Shown in pieces: positions 1 through 9,697 of a DNA stretch of 64,000 nt. Below the pieces are notes generated by a model. The model did no database searches and was not told the DNA's origin. It worked only from the letters and a program-made list of their open reading frames with translations. This stretch comes from Isochrysis galbana (lineage: Eukaryota > Haptophyta > Isochrysidales > Isochrysidaceae), in the NCBI GenBank assembly GCA_018136815.1, contig CM030940.1, positions 2,401,915-2,465,914 on the forward strand. The letters run 5' to 3'. The first letter of the stretch is position 1, and every line of letters starts with the position of its first letter. The translations under genes and the position numbers were made by a program.

Positions 1-10
1 GCTATGCAGC

Positions 11-487
11 TCACTCGATCGCCTTTGGTATATGACTCTTGTCAGTCGCATTGACTGCTGCCAAGGCGACCTCTGCTTGCTCGCGAGAGAAGCCCGACTC
101 GATCATCCCCTGGATGAGCGGGGATCTCTCGTGCACACGCGGTGCGCCGCCCGGATCGGCCGCTCCTGGAGCGTCAACCGAGCGGCGCGGGGTGCCTGCG
201 GCGCCTGCGGCGCTGGTCGAGGGCTGCGTCTGCTGTAGTGCTCCCCCAACTCGGTCAGCGGCAGGGAGCGGCGGCGGCGGCGGCGGCGGCTGGCTGATCT
301 GGACGAGTTTCGTCGTGGCGCGGCGCGGAGCCTTGGCCTCCCACAGATGGAAGAGCGGCCCTCGTCCAACGAAGAGCACAATGGCACCGCAGACAAGGCA
401 GAAGAAGCTGGCAATCGGCCGCTTGAGCCGAGGGGAGCGCTCGACCAGGCTCTCGACAGCGAGCTCGAGGTCGACCGACTCGCCCAT
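11..487 (-). CDS. UBA-type single-pass membrane protein, partial (first exon)
   Basis: The ATG at 487 opens a 158-codon frame. Residues 24-42 are one hydrophobic segment, followed by a basic stretch, a run of eight prolines (about 95-102) and an Ala/Gly/Pro-rich linker. The last 40 residues (SPLIQGMIESGFSREQAEVA onward) look like a UBA ubiquitin-binding three-helix domain, which normally ends in KAI.WL. Here the frame stops right after KAIE. The stop TGA overlaps a good splice donor (GTGAGC, at 14-9), so I infer the coding exon ends at base 15 and the UBA domain is completed by an exon beyond the left edge. The frame is open upstream to 1210, but that part is Gly/Arg/Pro-rich junk and MGES is the natural start. 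A role in ubiquitin recognition at a membrane is inference. Confidence 0.5.
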   Translation of the reverse strand: MGESVDLELAVESLVERSPRLKRPIASFFCLVCGAIVLFVGRGPLFHLWEAKAPRRATTKLVQISQPPPPPPPLPAADRVGGALQQTQPSTSAAGAAGTPRRSVDAPGAADPGGAPRVHERSPLIQGMIESGFSREQAEVALAAVNATDKSHIPKAIE

Positions 488-1301
488 CTGCGCGTAGCGT
501 GGGGCGAACGAGACAGAAGGAGGGTGGGAAGGAGAGGGAGGGCGAGGAAACGGAGGAGGGAGGAGGGAGGGAGGCAGAGGTAGGAGGGTGCGACGCGCGG
601 CGGCGGCGGCGGGCGGAGGCACCGAACGAAGTAACAAACGAACCAACTGAACCTTTCTCCCCTCTGGATATTCTTGGTGCCCGAACCCCCCCCCCCCCCC
701 CCCCCCGCCCCCCTTTGCATTCAGGCCGCCAGCGCGGGCGACCAGACCATGGACACACCGCTGTCGCCGAAGCGACCACGCCCAGACGACCCGCCCAGCC
801 AAGTGCACGCAAGCGCCAGCCTGTGTCCGGTCCCAAAACACCGCAAACTGCAAGACTGAGCCGACGCTGTCAGCTGCTGACAGCGCCATCTTGCAGCATA
901 GACATCTCACTCCTTCCCACAGCCACCCACACCTCAAGCCGCACACCTCCCAAAGGGGAGGCCTCAAGGTCGGGCCCCCACACCGCCGCGGTACCGACCT
1001 CGCGCATTCGCGCGAGGGGGCTGCTATCCCGGCCCCACCATCAATAGCACAGTCCTCATCCATCCATGGAGGAGCGCACCAAGGTGATGACGCGGCAGAA
1101 GGAATCCTAGTCACGCAAGGCATTTGATGGAACGTGGGCTCACTCCCTCGCTGCTCTCGGCGAGGCTCTAATCTCTGGCACCGACGCCGCGACCGATTGC
1201 ACTCCACCATGGAAGATAGAATATACTACTAGGAGCGATTCCACACCCCAAAACTTCACCAATGCGTCGCATCGCGCTTCCCCTTGCTTGAGCCACTAGG
1301 A
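488..1301. other. Noncoding interval with poly-C tract
   Basis: No supported gene. It contains a purine-rich stretch (500-590) and an almost pure C run at about 686-706. Open frames across it are compositional artefacts. It should hold the divergent upstream region of the 11-487 gene and the 3' side of the transporter gene. Confidence 0.5.
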
Positions 1302-3356
1302 TCAATCAGACTCGGGAGAATTGCTCCGGCCCGCATGTCGAGCACCCCCCTCTTCCTTCGAGTGGATAGCACTCTCAAGCTCCCCCGAAGTCAGATTCGC
1401 CAATTCGGTCGCCTCAGCTGCAACCGTCCCTATCGGCATGGTCGTTGTGCCCCAAGAATTGCTTCGCTCTGTCTCAATGTCCCCTCGCTCTAGTAGGTCG
1501 CCTGCACTCGCCGCAGTGAGCGCGTGCACCCAAAGTTCGGGCCTGTGCTTGAGCATACACGCGAGGGCCGTCGAGCACGCAACTAGGCCTGGAGCAAGTA
1601 GCACCGTTGGTAACGCGCCGCCCTGCAACAACACGGGCAACGACAAGGTAGAGACGGTCTTTTCGCCCGCCGTAGCGGATGCGAGAGAAAGTTGAAAGAG
1701 CTCGCCGCCATAGATGCCGCCGATCATCCCACCGAGTGAGGCTGCAAGGTTGAGGCTCGCGAAAGACCTGCCCTGTTGATCTTGTGAGGCGAGAATCGAC
1801 CCCGTAGCGCGAAGACACAAATCGAGGCCGCCGAGGGAGGCGACAGCCAACAACGCGAGCCACACATGGATGAGGTACGCATCAGCATGATCGCTCTCGG
1901 TGAAATCATCTGCGTGGCCAGGAAGAGCTGCCAGCAAGCTCACATTTGGAGCGATGGCCAATTTATCGATAGAATGTGGAGATACTGTTCGCGGAGTGGA
2001 CGAACTCTTACTGGTCCCAGCAAAGCCAAAATTTGCTGTAACAAAGGCCGTCGTCATGCTGAATGCAGCTGCGGACCCAAGGTGCGCCACCGCCCTCGCT
2101 GGGTTCAGAGTCCGGATCAGAGCCGGGACGGCAACAGACGACAGAGTCACAAGTAGAGTTGAGGCAAAAAGTAGACCGCCAAAGGTGCGTTCGTCGGCAC
2201 CGTAGTGATGGGACAAGTACAATGGCCAAACTAGTTGCACGACGGTATCGCTCATGTTACACATGAAGCTTGAGGCGAGAACAAGACACATCGGAAGCCA
2301 TTGTGATCGGCGGCGGTCCGCATCCTTTGACAGACTGTCGATATAACAGGCGGCGTTCATACTCTCATTCGTGTGATGGCGCGTAGTAGAGTCGCACTCA
2401 TGGGTTGGGCAGCGGGCACACCGATTCACCCCGAAGAATCCTCCGCCGTGCGATGCATGCTGCGCTCGCGCTCGCAGTGTCACAGCACCCCGCGCCGATT
2501 CGTGGGCTGCGAATGCCTCGATTGCCACGTGAGCGTCGGCCATCGCATGTTTGTCGGCTGGGGCTCGGAGCGCCGTCGTGAAAGCCTCAGAGTCATCTGC
2601 GAGCTCAACCTTAGCATCATGCTGGGGTTGTGGCCGGATGGCCTTGCTTGCAGTGGCGCCGAGATTTTCCCAGCTCAGTGCTGCCCAATGGCGTTGGTCG
2701 ACACGAGATACAGTGCGCCTCAGCAGGTGCCCATGCATCCACAGATTGATGACACCAAAGAAGCAGCCAAAGGAGCAGATCGATAGCGTAACGCGGAAGC
2801 GCACCAGCCGTTCGTGCATTCCGCTCGCATCGAGCAGAGCATCCCAAGGCACGTAAGCACCCTGGCCGATGATGCGCAGGACAGCCCCCTGCACGGCGAA
2901 TGCTGAGAGCACCAGCGGGCGCAGTGACGGGTGAGTCTCGCGGGCCAGGTGTGCCGAGGACAGCGGGACCAGGTTGGCACCCCCTGCGCCAGCCATCAGC
3001 ATCGCCGCTCCAAGCGCTCCGAACGAGTTCGAGAAGCCTCGGAGCATGCAACCTGCGGAGCAGAGTGCGGAAGCGGCCATGATGGCGTGGAGTGGGCCAT
3101 GCGCGTCCACGAGCCAGCCGTACATGGGCGCGGTCGTGAGGAGCGCCGCCCTCGCGAGAGAGGCGAGAGCACCCATCTGCGAGGGAGAGAGGCCGAGCGA
3201 TTGAAGGAAGAAGGGTACGACGGCAGCATTGAGGCCATTTGAGAGGCGCTCGACCCAATAGATCGCCACCACTACCAGCAGCTCGCGACGCCGCACAAAT
3301 AGCCTCAACGCGCCCCACTGCTCCGAGAGCACTCCGCGCGCGACGGCCGACGCCAT
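1302..3356 (-). CDS. Major facilitator superfamily transporter
   Basis: A 684-codon uninterrupted frame starts at the ATG at 3356. Residues 27-51 form the first membrane helix, and about six helices fill the first 210 residues. The loop between helices 2 and 3 carries GWLVDAHGPLHAI (about 80-92), matching MFS motif A (G-x-L-a-D-r-x-G-r). A long hydrophilic, His/Arg-rich loop (about 210-350) separates the halves, then a second helix set follows from PMCLVLASSFMCNMSDTVVQ to about residue 610. The C-terminal 75 residues are polar. The length is above the usual 400-550 because of the central loop and tail. The substrate cannot be read from the sequence. The absence of introns is notable beside its intron-bearing neighbours. 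Confidence 0.85.
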   Translation of the reverse strand: MASAVARGVLSEQWGALRLFVRRRELLVVVAIYWVERLSNGLNAAVVPFFLQSLGLSPSQMGALASLARAALLTTAPMYGWLVDAHGPLHAIMAASALCSAGCMLRGFSNSFGALGAAMLMAGAGGANLVPLSSAHLARETHPSLRPLVLSAFAVQGAVLRIIGQGAYVPWDALLDASGMHERLVRFRVTLSICSFGCFFGVINLWMHGHLLRRTVSRVDQRHWAALSWENLGATASKAIRPQPQHDAKVELADDSEAFTTALRAPADKHAMADAHVAIEAFAAHESARGAVTLRARAQHASHGGGFFGVNRCARCPTHECDSTTRHHTNESMNAACYIDSLSKDADRRRSQWLPMCLVLASSFMCNMSDTVVQLVWPLYLSHHYGADERTFGGLLFASTLLVTLSSVAVPALIRTLNPARAVAHLGSAAAFSMTTAFVTANFGFAGTSKSSSTPRTVSPHSIDKLAIAPNVSLLAALPGHADDFTESDHADAYLIHVWLALLAVASLGGLDLCLRATGSILASQDQQGRSFASLNLAASLGGMIGGIYGGELFQLSLASATAGEKTVSTLSLPVLLQGGALPTVLLAPGLVACSTALACMLKHRPELWVHALTAASAGDLLERGDIETERSNSWGTTTMPIGTVAAEATELANLTSGELESAIHSKEEGGARHAGRSNSPESD

Positions 3357-3560
3357 CCGACTCTGCCGACAACGACTCTCTCTCTCTCTCTCTCCCTCCC
3401 TCCCTCCTTCTCTCTCCCCCCCCCCCCCCCTTCTCTCCCTCTCTATCCTTCTCTCTCTCCCCTCCCTCCCTCCCTTCCTCTCTCTCTCTCCCTCTTCGCG
3501 TCCCGGCCGTCGGCCTCTCTCCCTCTCATCTCTCCCTACTCTACTCTACTCTACTCTATG
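3357..3560 (+). repeat. Polypyrimidine (CT)n/(C)n tract upstream of the MFS gene
   Basis: Runs of TCTC, CCCT and a poly-C block extend over about 180 bases directly 5' of the MFS start, ending in a TACTC short tandem (3537-3556). Similar tracts precede several genes in this window (6310-6545, 28690-28980, 47770-47920, 52800-53300), so they may be promoter-proximal simple sequence. Confidence 0.7.
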
Positions 3561-3686
3561 AGAGATCTACCTTTCTTTATTGTTTCGATCTGGGTCCGTC
3601 CGTCCTCGTTGCCATCCAGACTGCTCTGCTATACTTGGACTACTACCTCACACGACTAATTATAGAACGAGAGTTGGTGCCGATAC

Positions 3687-3881
3687 CCTACATGTGAAAC
3701 ACAGGAACAGTGTTTTTTTTCGGAGGCCCAAAACATATGTTTTTTGCTGTTTTATTTCGGGCGGCCCCCCTACCCCGCACATTTGTTTTTACACTGTTTT
3801 TCTCTGTTTTTTTTCGACGGCAAAAAACATACTGTTTTTGCTGTTTTATTTCTAAGTTTGACTGTGTTTCACATGTGTAGG
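3687..3881. mobile_element. MITE with 8-bp target-site duplication
   Basis: The left end is CCTACATGTGAAACACAG (3687-3704). The right end (3862-3881) is its reverse complement with a 2-base CA insertion. Both ends are flanked by a perfect direct repeat GCCGATAC (3679-3686 and 3882-3889). The 195-bp interior is AT-rich, with two imperfect copies of a CTGTTTTATTTC-containing block, and has no coding capacity. An 8-bp duplication fits hAT, P or Merlin-type transposition; the terminus does not match one superfamily clearly. Confidence 0.85.
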
Positions 3882-4243
3882 GCCGATACTGCCCACTAGC
3901 TAGCCTTGCACCAACCCGCTAAGCCACGGCAAAACATCAAAACAACCACGAGTAGACCCACCTAGTGCTCCTCGTCGAACAGCAAATCGTTCCACCGAAT
4001 CGAAGGGTAGGAGACCCTAAGGAGACCCCGGTGCGTGGCACACGTAGAGGTAGAGGCGCACGTCGACCCCTTCGCCTTCGCCCTTCGTGTGCGTTCAGAA
4101 AAATCGAACGTGGCCGCATCCAGCATCCGGTGGTGGAATTCCGCCGCCGCCTTGGAGATAATGAGCGCCACCATTCTTGTTCTAGAGTACCGCTGGAATC
4201 GAGGAGTCCAGCGACGAGCCTAGTTGGGAGATACGTATTCACC

Positions 4244-4266
4244 GTATTTGGCCGAAGGCCAAATAC
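4244..4266. repeat. Short perfect palindrome, GTATTTGGCC arms
   Basis: Ten-base perfect arms (GTATTTGGCC / GGCCAAATAC) are separated by GAA. The same arms with loop TCT occur at 11111-11133. Further GTATTTG words follow at 4273-4288 and 4309-4317. It may be the end or a regulatory hairpin of an unclassified repeat. Confidence 0.7.
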
Positions 4267-4459
4267 AGACCGTATTTGCCGTATTTGAAACCCCCTCTAT
4301 GTGCCCCTCCGTATTTGGACGGTGGCGCGCGCCCGCACACGCTAGCAGCCGCCCGCGCGGCGGCGCGGCGCGAGGAGGTAGTGTTCCATCAAGTATGGAC
4401 GCGTAACGAAACTATAGGCGTGTAACGAGCGTTCGTGAGTCGGTGCATCCTGTTGTTTT

Positions 4460-4798
4460 CTGCATCGTTGTCCGACGTCCTGTCGTCAGTCGTCATCCGT
4501 CGCTCTGGCTCTCGTCGCTCTCGCTCTCGTAACACTCGTACCCTACAAACTCGCCTTGCCTCACCAGCCCCTGCCAACACAGCCCTCCTCTCACTCACCC
4601 TCGCCTCTCGCCGCTCGCTCGATGTCGCTTTCGCCGCCGTCCTCGCCCTCGCCCAAGCCCGCCTGCCCGCCTTCCTCTGCTGACGGGCCTCAGCCCGCCA
4701 GCGTCTCCGAAGTCGTCTCCTCCGCCGCGCCTGCCGCCGGTCTGCCTCCTTCCTCATTGCCCTCAGGCCCTATAGGCCATTCCAATTCGTCACAGTAG
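4460..4798 (+). mobile_element. Fragment of the 53.9-64 kb retroelement: leader and gag start
   Basis: The interval is closely similar to 56600-56935 on this strand and to 56985-57310 on the other. It includes the CGTCAGTCGTC-rich leader and a small reading frame starting at 4622 (MSLSPPSSPSPKPACPPSSA onward, 58 residues). The matching frames start at 56759 (+) and 57155 (-). Similarity ends at the word AATTCGTCA (about 4785-4793), the same place where the two large copies meet their palindrome centre. Confidence 0.75.
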
Positions 4799-5328
4799 CG
4801 AGCGAGGGCTGATGGGTGTTGTTGTAGTGTAGCAGCTAAGCTAGCAACTTACAAAATGTGCAGTTTTGTGGAGACGAAGGTCACAATCGAAAGAAAGATG
4901 ACAATGGTACATGACACGATGAATGAACGATGGCGTGACACACAAGTGTGCGCTAAGAATAGATAGGCGTCCGTGACTAGAGACCGGACCTCTACAACGC
5001 ACTACTGGTTGTGGGACAGCTCCAAACCGCAAGATATTTGGCGCTCGGGTGGACACAGAGTTAGTCAAGCGAAGAGGGGAGGGCGACCCGGCGCACGCGG
5101 CCGGGCACTAAGAGGTACCAAGCGCCTAGACGCCATCACCTACCAGCACCTCGCAGACAATGTACGCCACTGGCAGTGATTTGGCCGTATGGAATTTAGA
5201 GACGTCTAGCGAAGCTCGCTCCTCACTGCAGATCATACGAAGTAGTCGCATGTGAAGTGAGACTCGATGGCGACTCGCGATTGCCATCATCCTGCCTTGT
5301 GAGCCTCCTGGCTACCCACAACCTTCTC
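4799..5328. other. Intergenic, no gene seen
   Basis: Nothing supportable was found. It should hold the 3' end of the minus-strand gene at 5329-6225. Confidence 0.4.
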
Positions 5329-6225
5329 TCAGCAGCAGCCGCAAGAGGCGCGTATTGCACGAAGAGTATCAGCAATAGAGGCAAACTTGTCGATTGGCCC
5401 TCCCCATGAAACGTTGTGCCCGTCGATGCATCCCTGTACCACGAGCGCGTGACGCCCCGCCCTCCGGCCTTGCTCAAGCTCCACCTCAATGGTCGAATCG
5501 GGATCAAGAGCAAGAAGTGCACGGGAAAGGTCGGAGATCTTGCGGCGGGTCTCCGCCACGTCCGCCTCCGCTGCTGCCTCACGCCGTGCTCGCAAGTCAG
5601 CGAGACCGTCCCCACTAACCTCGAAAAGCGATCCCCACGCTTCAAACGCGCTCAGTGGTTGCCAAAAGCAGTTTGGCCACGGAGATACATCGGAAAGGGC
5701 ATTTTCGTGAAAGGGTTCGCACTCGTCACTCCCGGATTGGCTGGCAGGATTGCGACAGCTGCTCTTGGACCGCCGCAGTCCGGGCACAAAATCGATGGAC
5801 CCAGACTCGGCCTCGCAAGCGCATCTTTCCAGCTGCTCCAAGAAGGCGCGGGAGAGCAGTACGCTTACAGGGCATGCTCGCTGCAGCTGAAGGGCGACAA
5901 CTGCCCGCCGGGCGGCGCGGCTATCCTCGGCCCACAGCACAACGACACGTAGGCCTGCAATGCCACCGTCGGGGGGCGCGGATGGGCCCTGAGCTTCCGC
6001 GTGTGGCGTGCACCAAGCGGCCCACTGTGGCTTTGACTCGCAGCCAGACGCTGAAGAGAGCTGCGCGCTCGCGTGCTCAGCGAGCCACTCGCCCAGACGG
6101 AAGCCGCGCTGATCAAGGATGGACTCTAGCCGCCGTAGCCCACGATCCCGCACAAAGCGGCCGAGCGCCTCGCCCTCGCAGACCAGATGCGTGCGGGAGG
6201 CCGGCAGCCAGCTCGACCCCGACAT
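5329..6225 (-). CDS. Hypothetical protein, 298 aa
   Basis: A 298-codon frame starts with ATG at 6225 (MSGSSWLPASRTHLVCEGEA). I do not recognise the family. The visible structure is an N-terminal helical part (residues 20-65), a Gly/Ser/Pro-rich linker, a hydrophobic beta-alpha-like segment (GIAGLRVVVLWAEDSRAARR, about 88-107), a charged helix with coiled-coil spacing near residues 205-235 (LRARREAAAEADVAETRRKI), and a C-terminal segment ending in ASCGCC. There is no signal peptide and no membrane segment. A GC-rich, gene-like composition with no stop over 300 codons, and a purine tract just upstream as for its neighbours, support expression. An unseen intron is possible. Confidence 0.5.
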   Translation of the reverse strand: MSGSSWLPASRTHLVCEGEALGRFVRDRGLRRLESILDQRGFRLGEWLAEHASAQLSSASGCESKPQWAAWCTPHAEAQGPSAPPDGGIAGLRVVVLWAEDSRAARRAVVALQLQRACPVSVLLSRAFLEQLERCACEAESGSIDFVPGLRRSKSSCRNPASQSGSDECEPFHENALSDVSPWPNCFWQPLSAFEAWGSLFEVSGDGLADLRARREAAAEADVAETRRKISDLSRALLALDPDSTIEVELEQGRRAGRHALVVQGCIDGHNVSWGGPIDKFASIADTLRAIRASCGCC

Positions 6226-6309
6226 TGCAACGCGGCCGCGGGGAGGCCGGGAAGGGAAGGGACGGGAGGGGAGGATGAACCACTGTTCGGAGTATACTAA
6301 AAAACGTGC

Positions 6310-6545
6310 GAGGAGGGGGAGAGAGAGAGTCCCCTTAGAGAAGGCGGAGGGGACGGGGGGGGGGGGGGGTAAGAGGGGAAGAGGGAGGGAAGGTAAGTGA
6401 GACAGAGGGAGAGGGAGAAAGAGGGCGAGAGAGAAAGAGGGCGAGAGAGAAAGAGGGCGAGAGAGAAAGAGGGGGAGAGAGAAAAGAGGGAGAGAGAAAG
6501 AGAGAGGAAGAGGGAGGGAGGGGGGAGGGGGGGGGGGGCAGGGAG
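6310..6545 (+). repeat. Purine (GA)n/(G)n microsatellite block
   Basis: GAGAGAGAAAGAGGGC-type units repeat at about 16-base spacing (6415-6475), flanked by G runs at 6355-6369 and 6519-6538. It lies between the divergent genes at 5329-6225 and 6578-7918. Confidence 0.8.
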
Positions 6546-6577
6546 AGAGGAAGAGGGCCTCTGTGTGTCACTGCTCG

Positions 6578-7918
6578 ATGGTGCTCTCGTCTCCCTCCGT
6601 CGTGTTCCTCGACATTGGTCTGGGTGGCACTCCGCTCGGCCGTCTCTCCTTCGCCCTCGCTCCACCCTCTCTCCTCCCTCACACACGTGAGAACCTTCGT
6701 CAGCTCTTCACCTCAGAGCGGACTGCGCTCGACTCTCGCCTCAGCTACAAGGGCTGCTCGTTTGCGTGGTCGCCCTCTTACGTTGAGGGACCGCAATACA
6801 AGTTTGCACACGTGTGCGACGGCCGCGGTCTCCGAGCACATCCCAAAACAGACGACGGGGCCGTGCTCGCCGCGTGCGCAGTCAAGGTCTTCGGCGGAAC
6901 AACGTACTATGGACTCGAGCTCGACCTGAAGGATGGGGCGGCGGAAGGAACCATAGAAGGGAGGCGGACCAATGCTGGCACTGTGCTCACGGTCCCCGTT
7001 GTCGGCCCTGGCCGTGGTAAGACTCGCTTCTCCATCGTTCGCGTCGAAGCCTCGCCGCCAGCGTGGAGGGAGCGGCTCCTCATCAACTCGGCGGTCATGG
7101 GAGTGCTTGTATCAGGCGCCGAGGTGGTTCAAATGATGGCTCGAGCCAGCTCACCACCGGTCATCCTTGCGACCGGCGAACTTCCAGAAGACAGCGCCGT
7201 TGAGCTTCTTGATGCCGTCTCGCGACTGCGCGGAGGATTTGCTCCAGCCCCTCAAGTCCACAATTCGGTGAAGCGAGGCGTGTGTTCGAGCCCGATGGTG
7301 CTGTGCAAGCTTAGGCGGAGAGCCACGGCGTACTTGACCGCTTGGCCACGTGGTTCCAGGGTCACGTGCTCACGTTGCGCCGGCATTTGGCTAAACGAAG
7401 TGGATGCGCCCTCTCCTGATGGGCCCGTCACAGATTCGATGGCTGACCCCCGCAGTGAGCCTCCTCCGATTTCGCGATCATGGGATCCAGACTTGCCAGT
7501 TGAGAAAGTAGTACCTAATCTACTGCGAGCTCTGCAAAGCAATGATGAGCCCACCCTAAACGCCGGGTTGCGCACCTTCTGGGATTGGACACACGAGCTA
7601 TATCGCGGGCGGCCAGTGAATGGCCATGGCGACTTTAGCTTGTTTGCCAAACGGGCGGCGCGTTCCGAGTTGGCAGCGCTATTGCAGTCGAGCGGCTGGC
7701 AAGCCGAACCGTACTCCCCGGTCGGAGATGGCTCAAAGTACGGGACACATGTTGTGACCATCTTTCCATGTGGGGATCTCGACGGACAAGGGGCGCGGCG
7801 ATATCTGTTCCAGCTTCGCCGTGAGATGAGACCACCGTACAATGGCGCCTGGGCTGTGTGGGGCGTGATCGTTTCCGATGCAAATGGAGAGCTCCAAGAT
7901 CTTTCTGGGGGCTTTTAG
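6578..7918 (+). CDS. Divergent cyclophilin-like protein with extra C-terminal domain
   Basis: ATG at 6578 (MVLSSPSVVFLDIGLGGTPL) opens 446 codons. Residues 5-70 follow the start of cyclophilin-type peptidyl-prolyl isomerases: VFLDIGLGGTPLGRLSFAL, then HTRENLRQLFTSE and LSYKGCSFAW, in the places of VFFDI.IGG.P.GRI, T.ENFR.L.TGE and YKGS.FH. Residues near 185-205 (GAEVVQMMARASSPPVILAT) match the C-terminal part of the fold. The catalytic Arg-bearing segment (FHRIIP.FM.QGGD) is not conserved, so isomerase activity is doubtful. The last 130 residues form a separate domain (NLLRALQSNDEPTLNAGLRT to the end) resembling the NTF2-like DUF4864 type found in some plastid proteins; this is a weak match. 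No intron is needed. Confidence 0.65.
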   Translation: MVLSSPSVVFLDIGLGGTPLGRLSFALAPPSLLPHTRENLRQLFTSERTALDSRLSYKGCSFAWSPSYVEGPQYKFAHVCDGRGLRAHPKTDDGAVLAACAVKVFGGTTYYGLELDLKDGAAEGTIEGRRTNAGTVLTVPVVGPGRGKTRFSIVRVEASPPAWRERLLINSAVMGVLVSGAEVVQMMARASSPPVILATGELPEDSAVELLDAVSRLRGGFAPAPQVHNSVKRGVCSSPMVLCKLRRRATAYLTAWPRGSRVTCSRCAGIWLNEVDAPSPDGPVTDSMADPRSEPPPISRSWDPDLPVEKVVPNLLRALQSNDEPTLNAGLRTFWDWTHELYRGRPVNGHGDFSLFAKRAARSELAALLQSSGWQAEPYSPVGDGSKYGTHVVTIFPCGDLDGQGARRYLFQLRREMRPPYNGAWAVWGVIVSDANGELQDLSGGF

Positions 7919-8659
7919 GGGCGGCCGGCAGGCGTATGCAGCATCAATCCATATCCAGTTTCATGGCACAATAGCCATGCTGTTCAACATGTTCGCGAAG
8001 TCATTTGGAACTCTCCCGGTGCCTTGCGGCAGCACGCGTGGGGCCACAAGATAGCACGCCGACGAGTCGCGCAGTGTCACCCTGGCAAGTAGTCCGCGGA
8101 ACGTTCACGAACGACCCGCGCGCCACCGTATCGTGTCATCTTAGATGAGCAGACTCGTCATAAATTGCGGCTATTCGACGGGGTAAGACTCGCAAACCCG
8201 CAAAAATGCATGATTCTAGTCATAGCACTTGTCGAAAGGTTTTTCGTGGTGTCGCCAGGTTGCGGCGCGCGAGCGGGAATGCCTGCTCACATGTATACAG
8301 CCGTGATGACACGGCTAGAGGAGCAAGCTCCTATTGTAGCGGGCCTCATTGCATGCAATTTTGTTGTGGCAGGGGTTAACCGATTGGTCCACCGCATGCA
8401 CGCAGTCACCTACGGTAACTAGCATGAGCCCCACAGTGTGCCGCCTAACTTAGATACAAGCACGGGTTGCGGATTGCGGAGCAACTTATGGTCGAAAATA
8501 AGTTGCAGGTGACCAGCGCGCCGCGCAACTCCAAATCCAGTACAGGGCTTGCCCAAAGAGAGTCCAATATTGCGCATGGGTTTAAACATTACAAATTCTG
8601 AAGCCTTCGAACTATCTTTAAAAAGATAGGAGATAGGGTCTAAAAAACGATTGTTTTAG
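7919..8659. other. Intergenic, no gene seen
   Basis: No supported gene. There is one small hairpin around 8482-8503 (GCAACTTAT / ATAAGTTGC). AT content rises toward 8600-8660, just before the non-LTR fragment. Confidence 0.4.
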
Positions 8660-8667
8660 TTTTAGCG

Positions 8668-9226
8668 ATGGAGCGCGCGCCGACCGCCCCCCCCCTCCCA
8701 GCCCCCTGCCGTCACGACGCCCCAACGGGGCCGACCCAAGCCGCCGAAGCCGAAGCGCTCGCAGGCCTCAGCCCCTCCGGACCTGGACGTCGGCATGGCG
8801 CCACCACCCTCGCCTCCCACCCAAGCAGCCAGCAAGGCGAGGCCCACGGAACCAGGGAACAAGCAGAGTCCTATTCCCCGCTGAGAACCAGAGCCAGGGC
8901 AATACCCTGCCGCCCAACTCCCTCCCAAGGACTCCCCATGGAGGGTGGCAGCACTGCTGCCACCCCCATGGTGGCAACTCCTACCTTGTGTGCACCCCTC
9001 GTGGGCGCCGGAGCGCTAGGCGTTTCGGCGCCCAAATCGCTACTCAAAAAAAAGCGGCTCCGGATCCTTACTAACACCGAGGCACTGCCGACACGATGGA
9101 TAAAAGCAAACGGCAAACGGAGCAACCCTTTTACGATACACGATACACTGCGGCATGCCCCAGGGATGCCCGCTATCTCCGCTAGCCTTTCTCTTAGTAG
9201 CTGAAGGACTCACCCGGCACTGGTAA
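8668..9226 (+). mobile_element. Non-LTR retrotransposon remnant: ORF1 start joined to a reverse transcriptase fragment
   Basis: The frame from ATG 8668 begins MERAPTAPPLPAPC, like the ORF1 start MERAAAPHLSFGPP at 34357. Further on, in a different frame (9134-9226), the sequence reads GMPQGCPLSPLAFLLVAEGL before a stop. This is the core RT motif of LINE-type elements (G-x-x-QG-x-x-LSP-x-LF). ORF1 and the RT piece are therefore joined by a deletion. The adjoining 9255-9350 is an inverted copy of this family's 5' end. Confidence 0.7.
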
Positions 9227-9254
9227 ACGCCGACACCCAGATGACAGGGATACG

Positions 9255-9350
9255 GCCTAGCGCCGTAGGCCCCCGGAGGGGAATTGGTGCCTGAGAGGGG
9301 GGGCGCGAGGCACCTTCCCATGCTGAACTAAGTGTAAACTTAGTTCAATA
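9255..9350 (-). mobile_element. Inverted 5' end of the same non-LTR family
   Basis: The reverse complement of this interval matches 34239-34330: the palindromic word AACTAAGTTTA.ACTTAGTT, then CAGCATGGG, GCCTCGCG, CTCAGGCACCAA and CCCCTCCGGGGG in the same order. It faces the plus-strand remnant 8668-9226, so the locus is a rearranged or 5'-inverted insertion. Confidence 0.7.
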
Positions 9351-9697
9351 CTGATGCACCATCATAGTCGACGCTTGCTATTGGTGCGCACTAGGCCTAT
9401 ATATATTTGCTTTCGCCGTGCTTTATCAACAGGTGCGCACGGGGCTCCCTTTGCAAGTTGCAATCGCATCCCAACTCGTCCGTCGCTTTTATCGCCGCTC
9501 GCCCACGCCCGGCTTCTTCTGCCGATTTCCTATTCATCGATTTCGCTTCAGGTTGTGTTGTGCCTCCACATACGGCGCCGTGCCATCGATGCGGCAACAC
9601 ACCTCTTACCCCCTTTCCGAACATCTTCCATCCACAGAGGCACGCACTTCATGGGTCGCAACCTACAGTCCACTCTCGCCACCGCGCACTAGACATT
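9351..9697. other. Intergenic, no gene seen
   Basis: A gap between the transposon remnant and the 3' end of the glycosyltransferase gene. Nothing supportable. Confidence 0.4.

Noticed and set aside
488-1210. N-terminal extension of the first minus-strand frame (399 residues in all)
   Set aside because: Composition is Gly/Arg/Pro/Ser junk from purine and C tracts; the natural Met at 487 gives a sensible protein.
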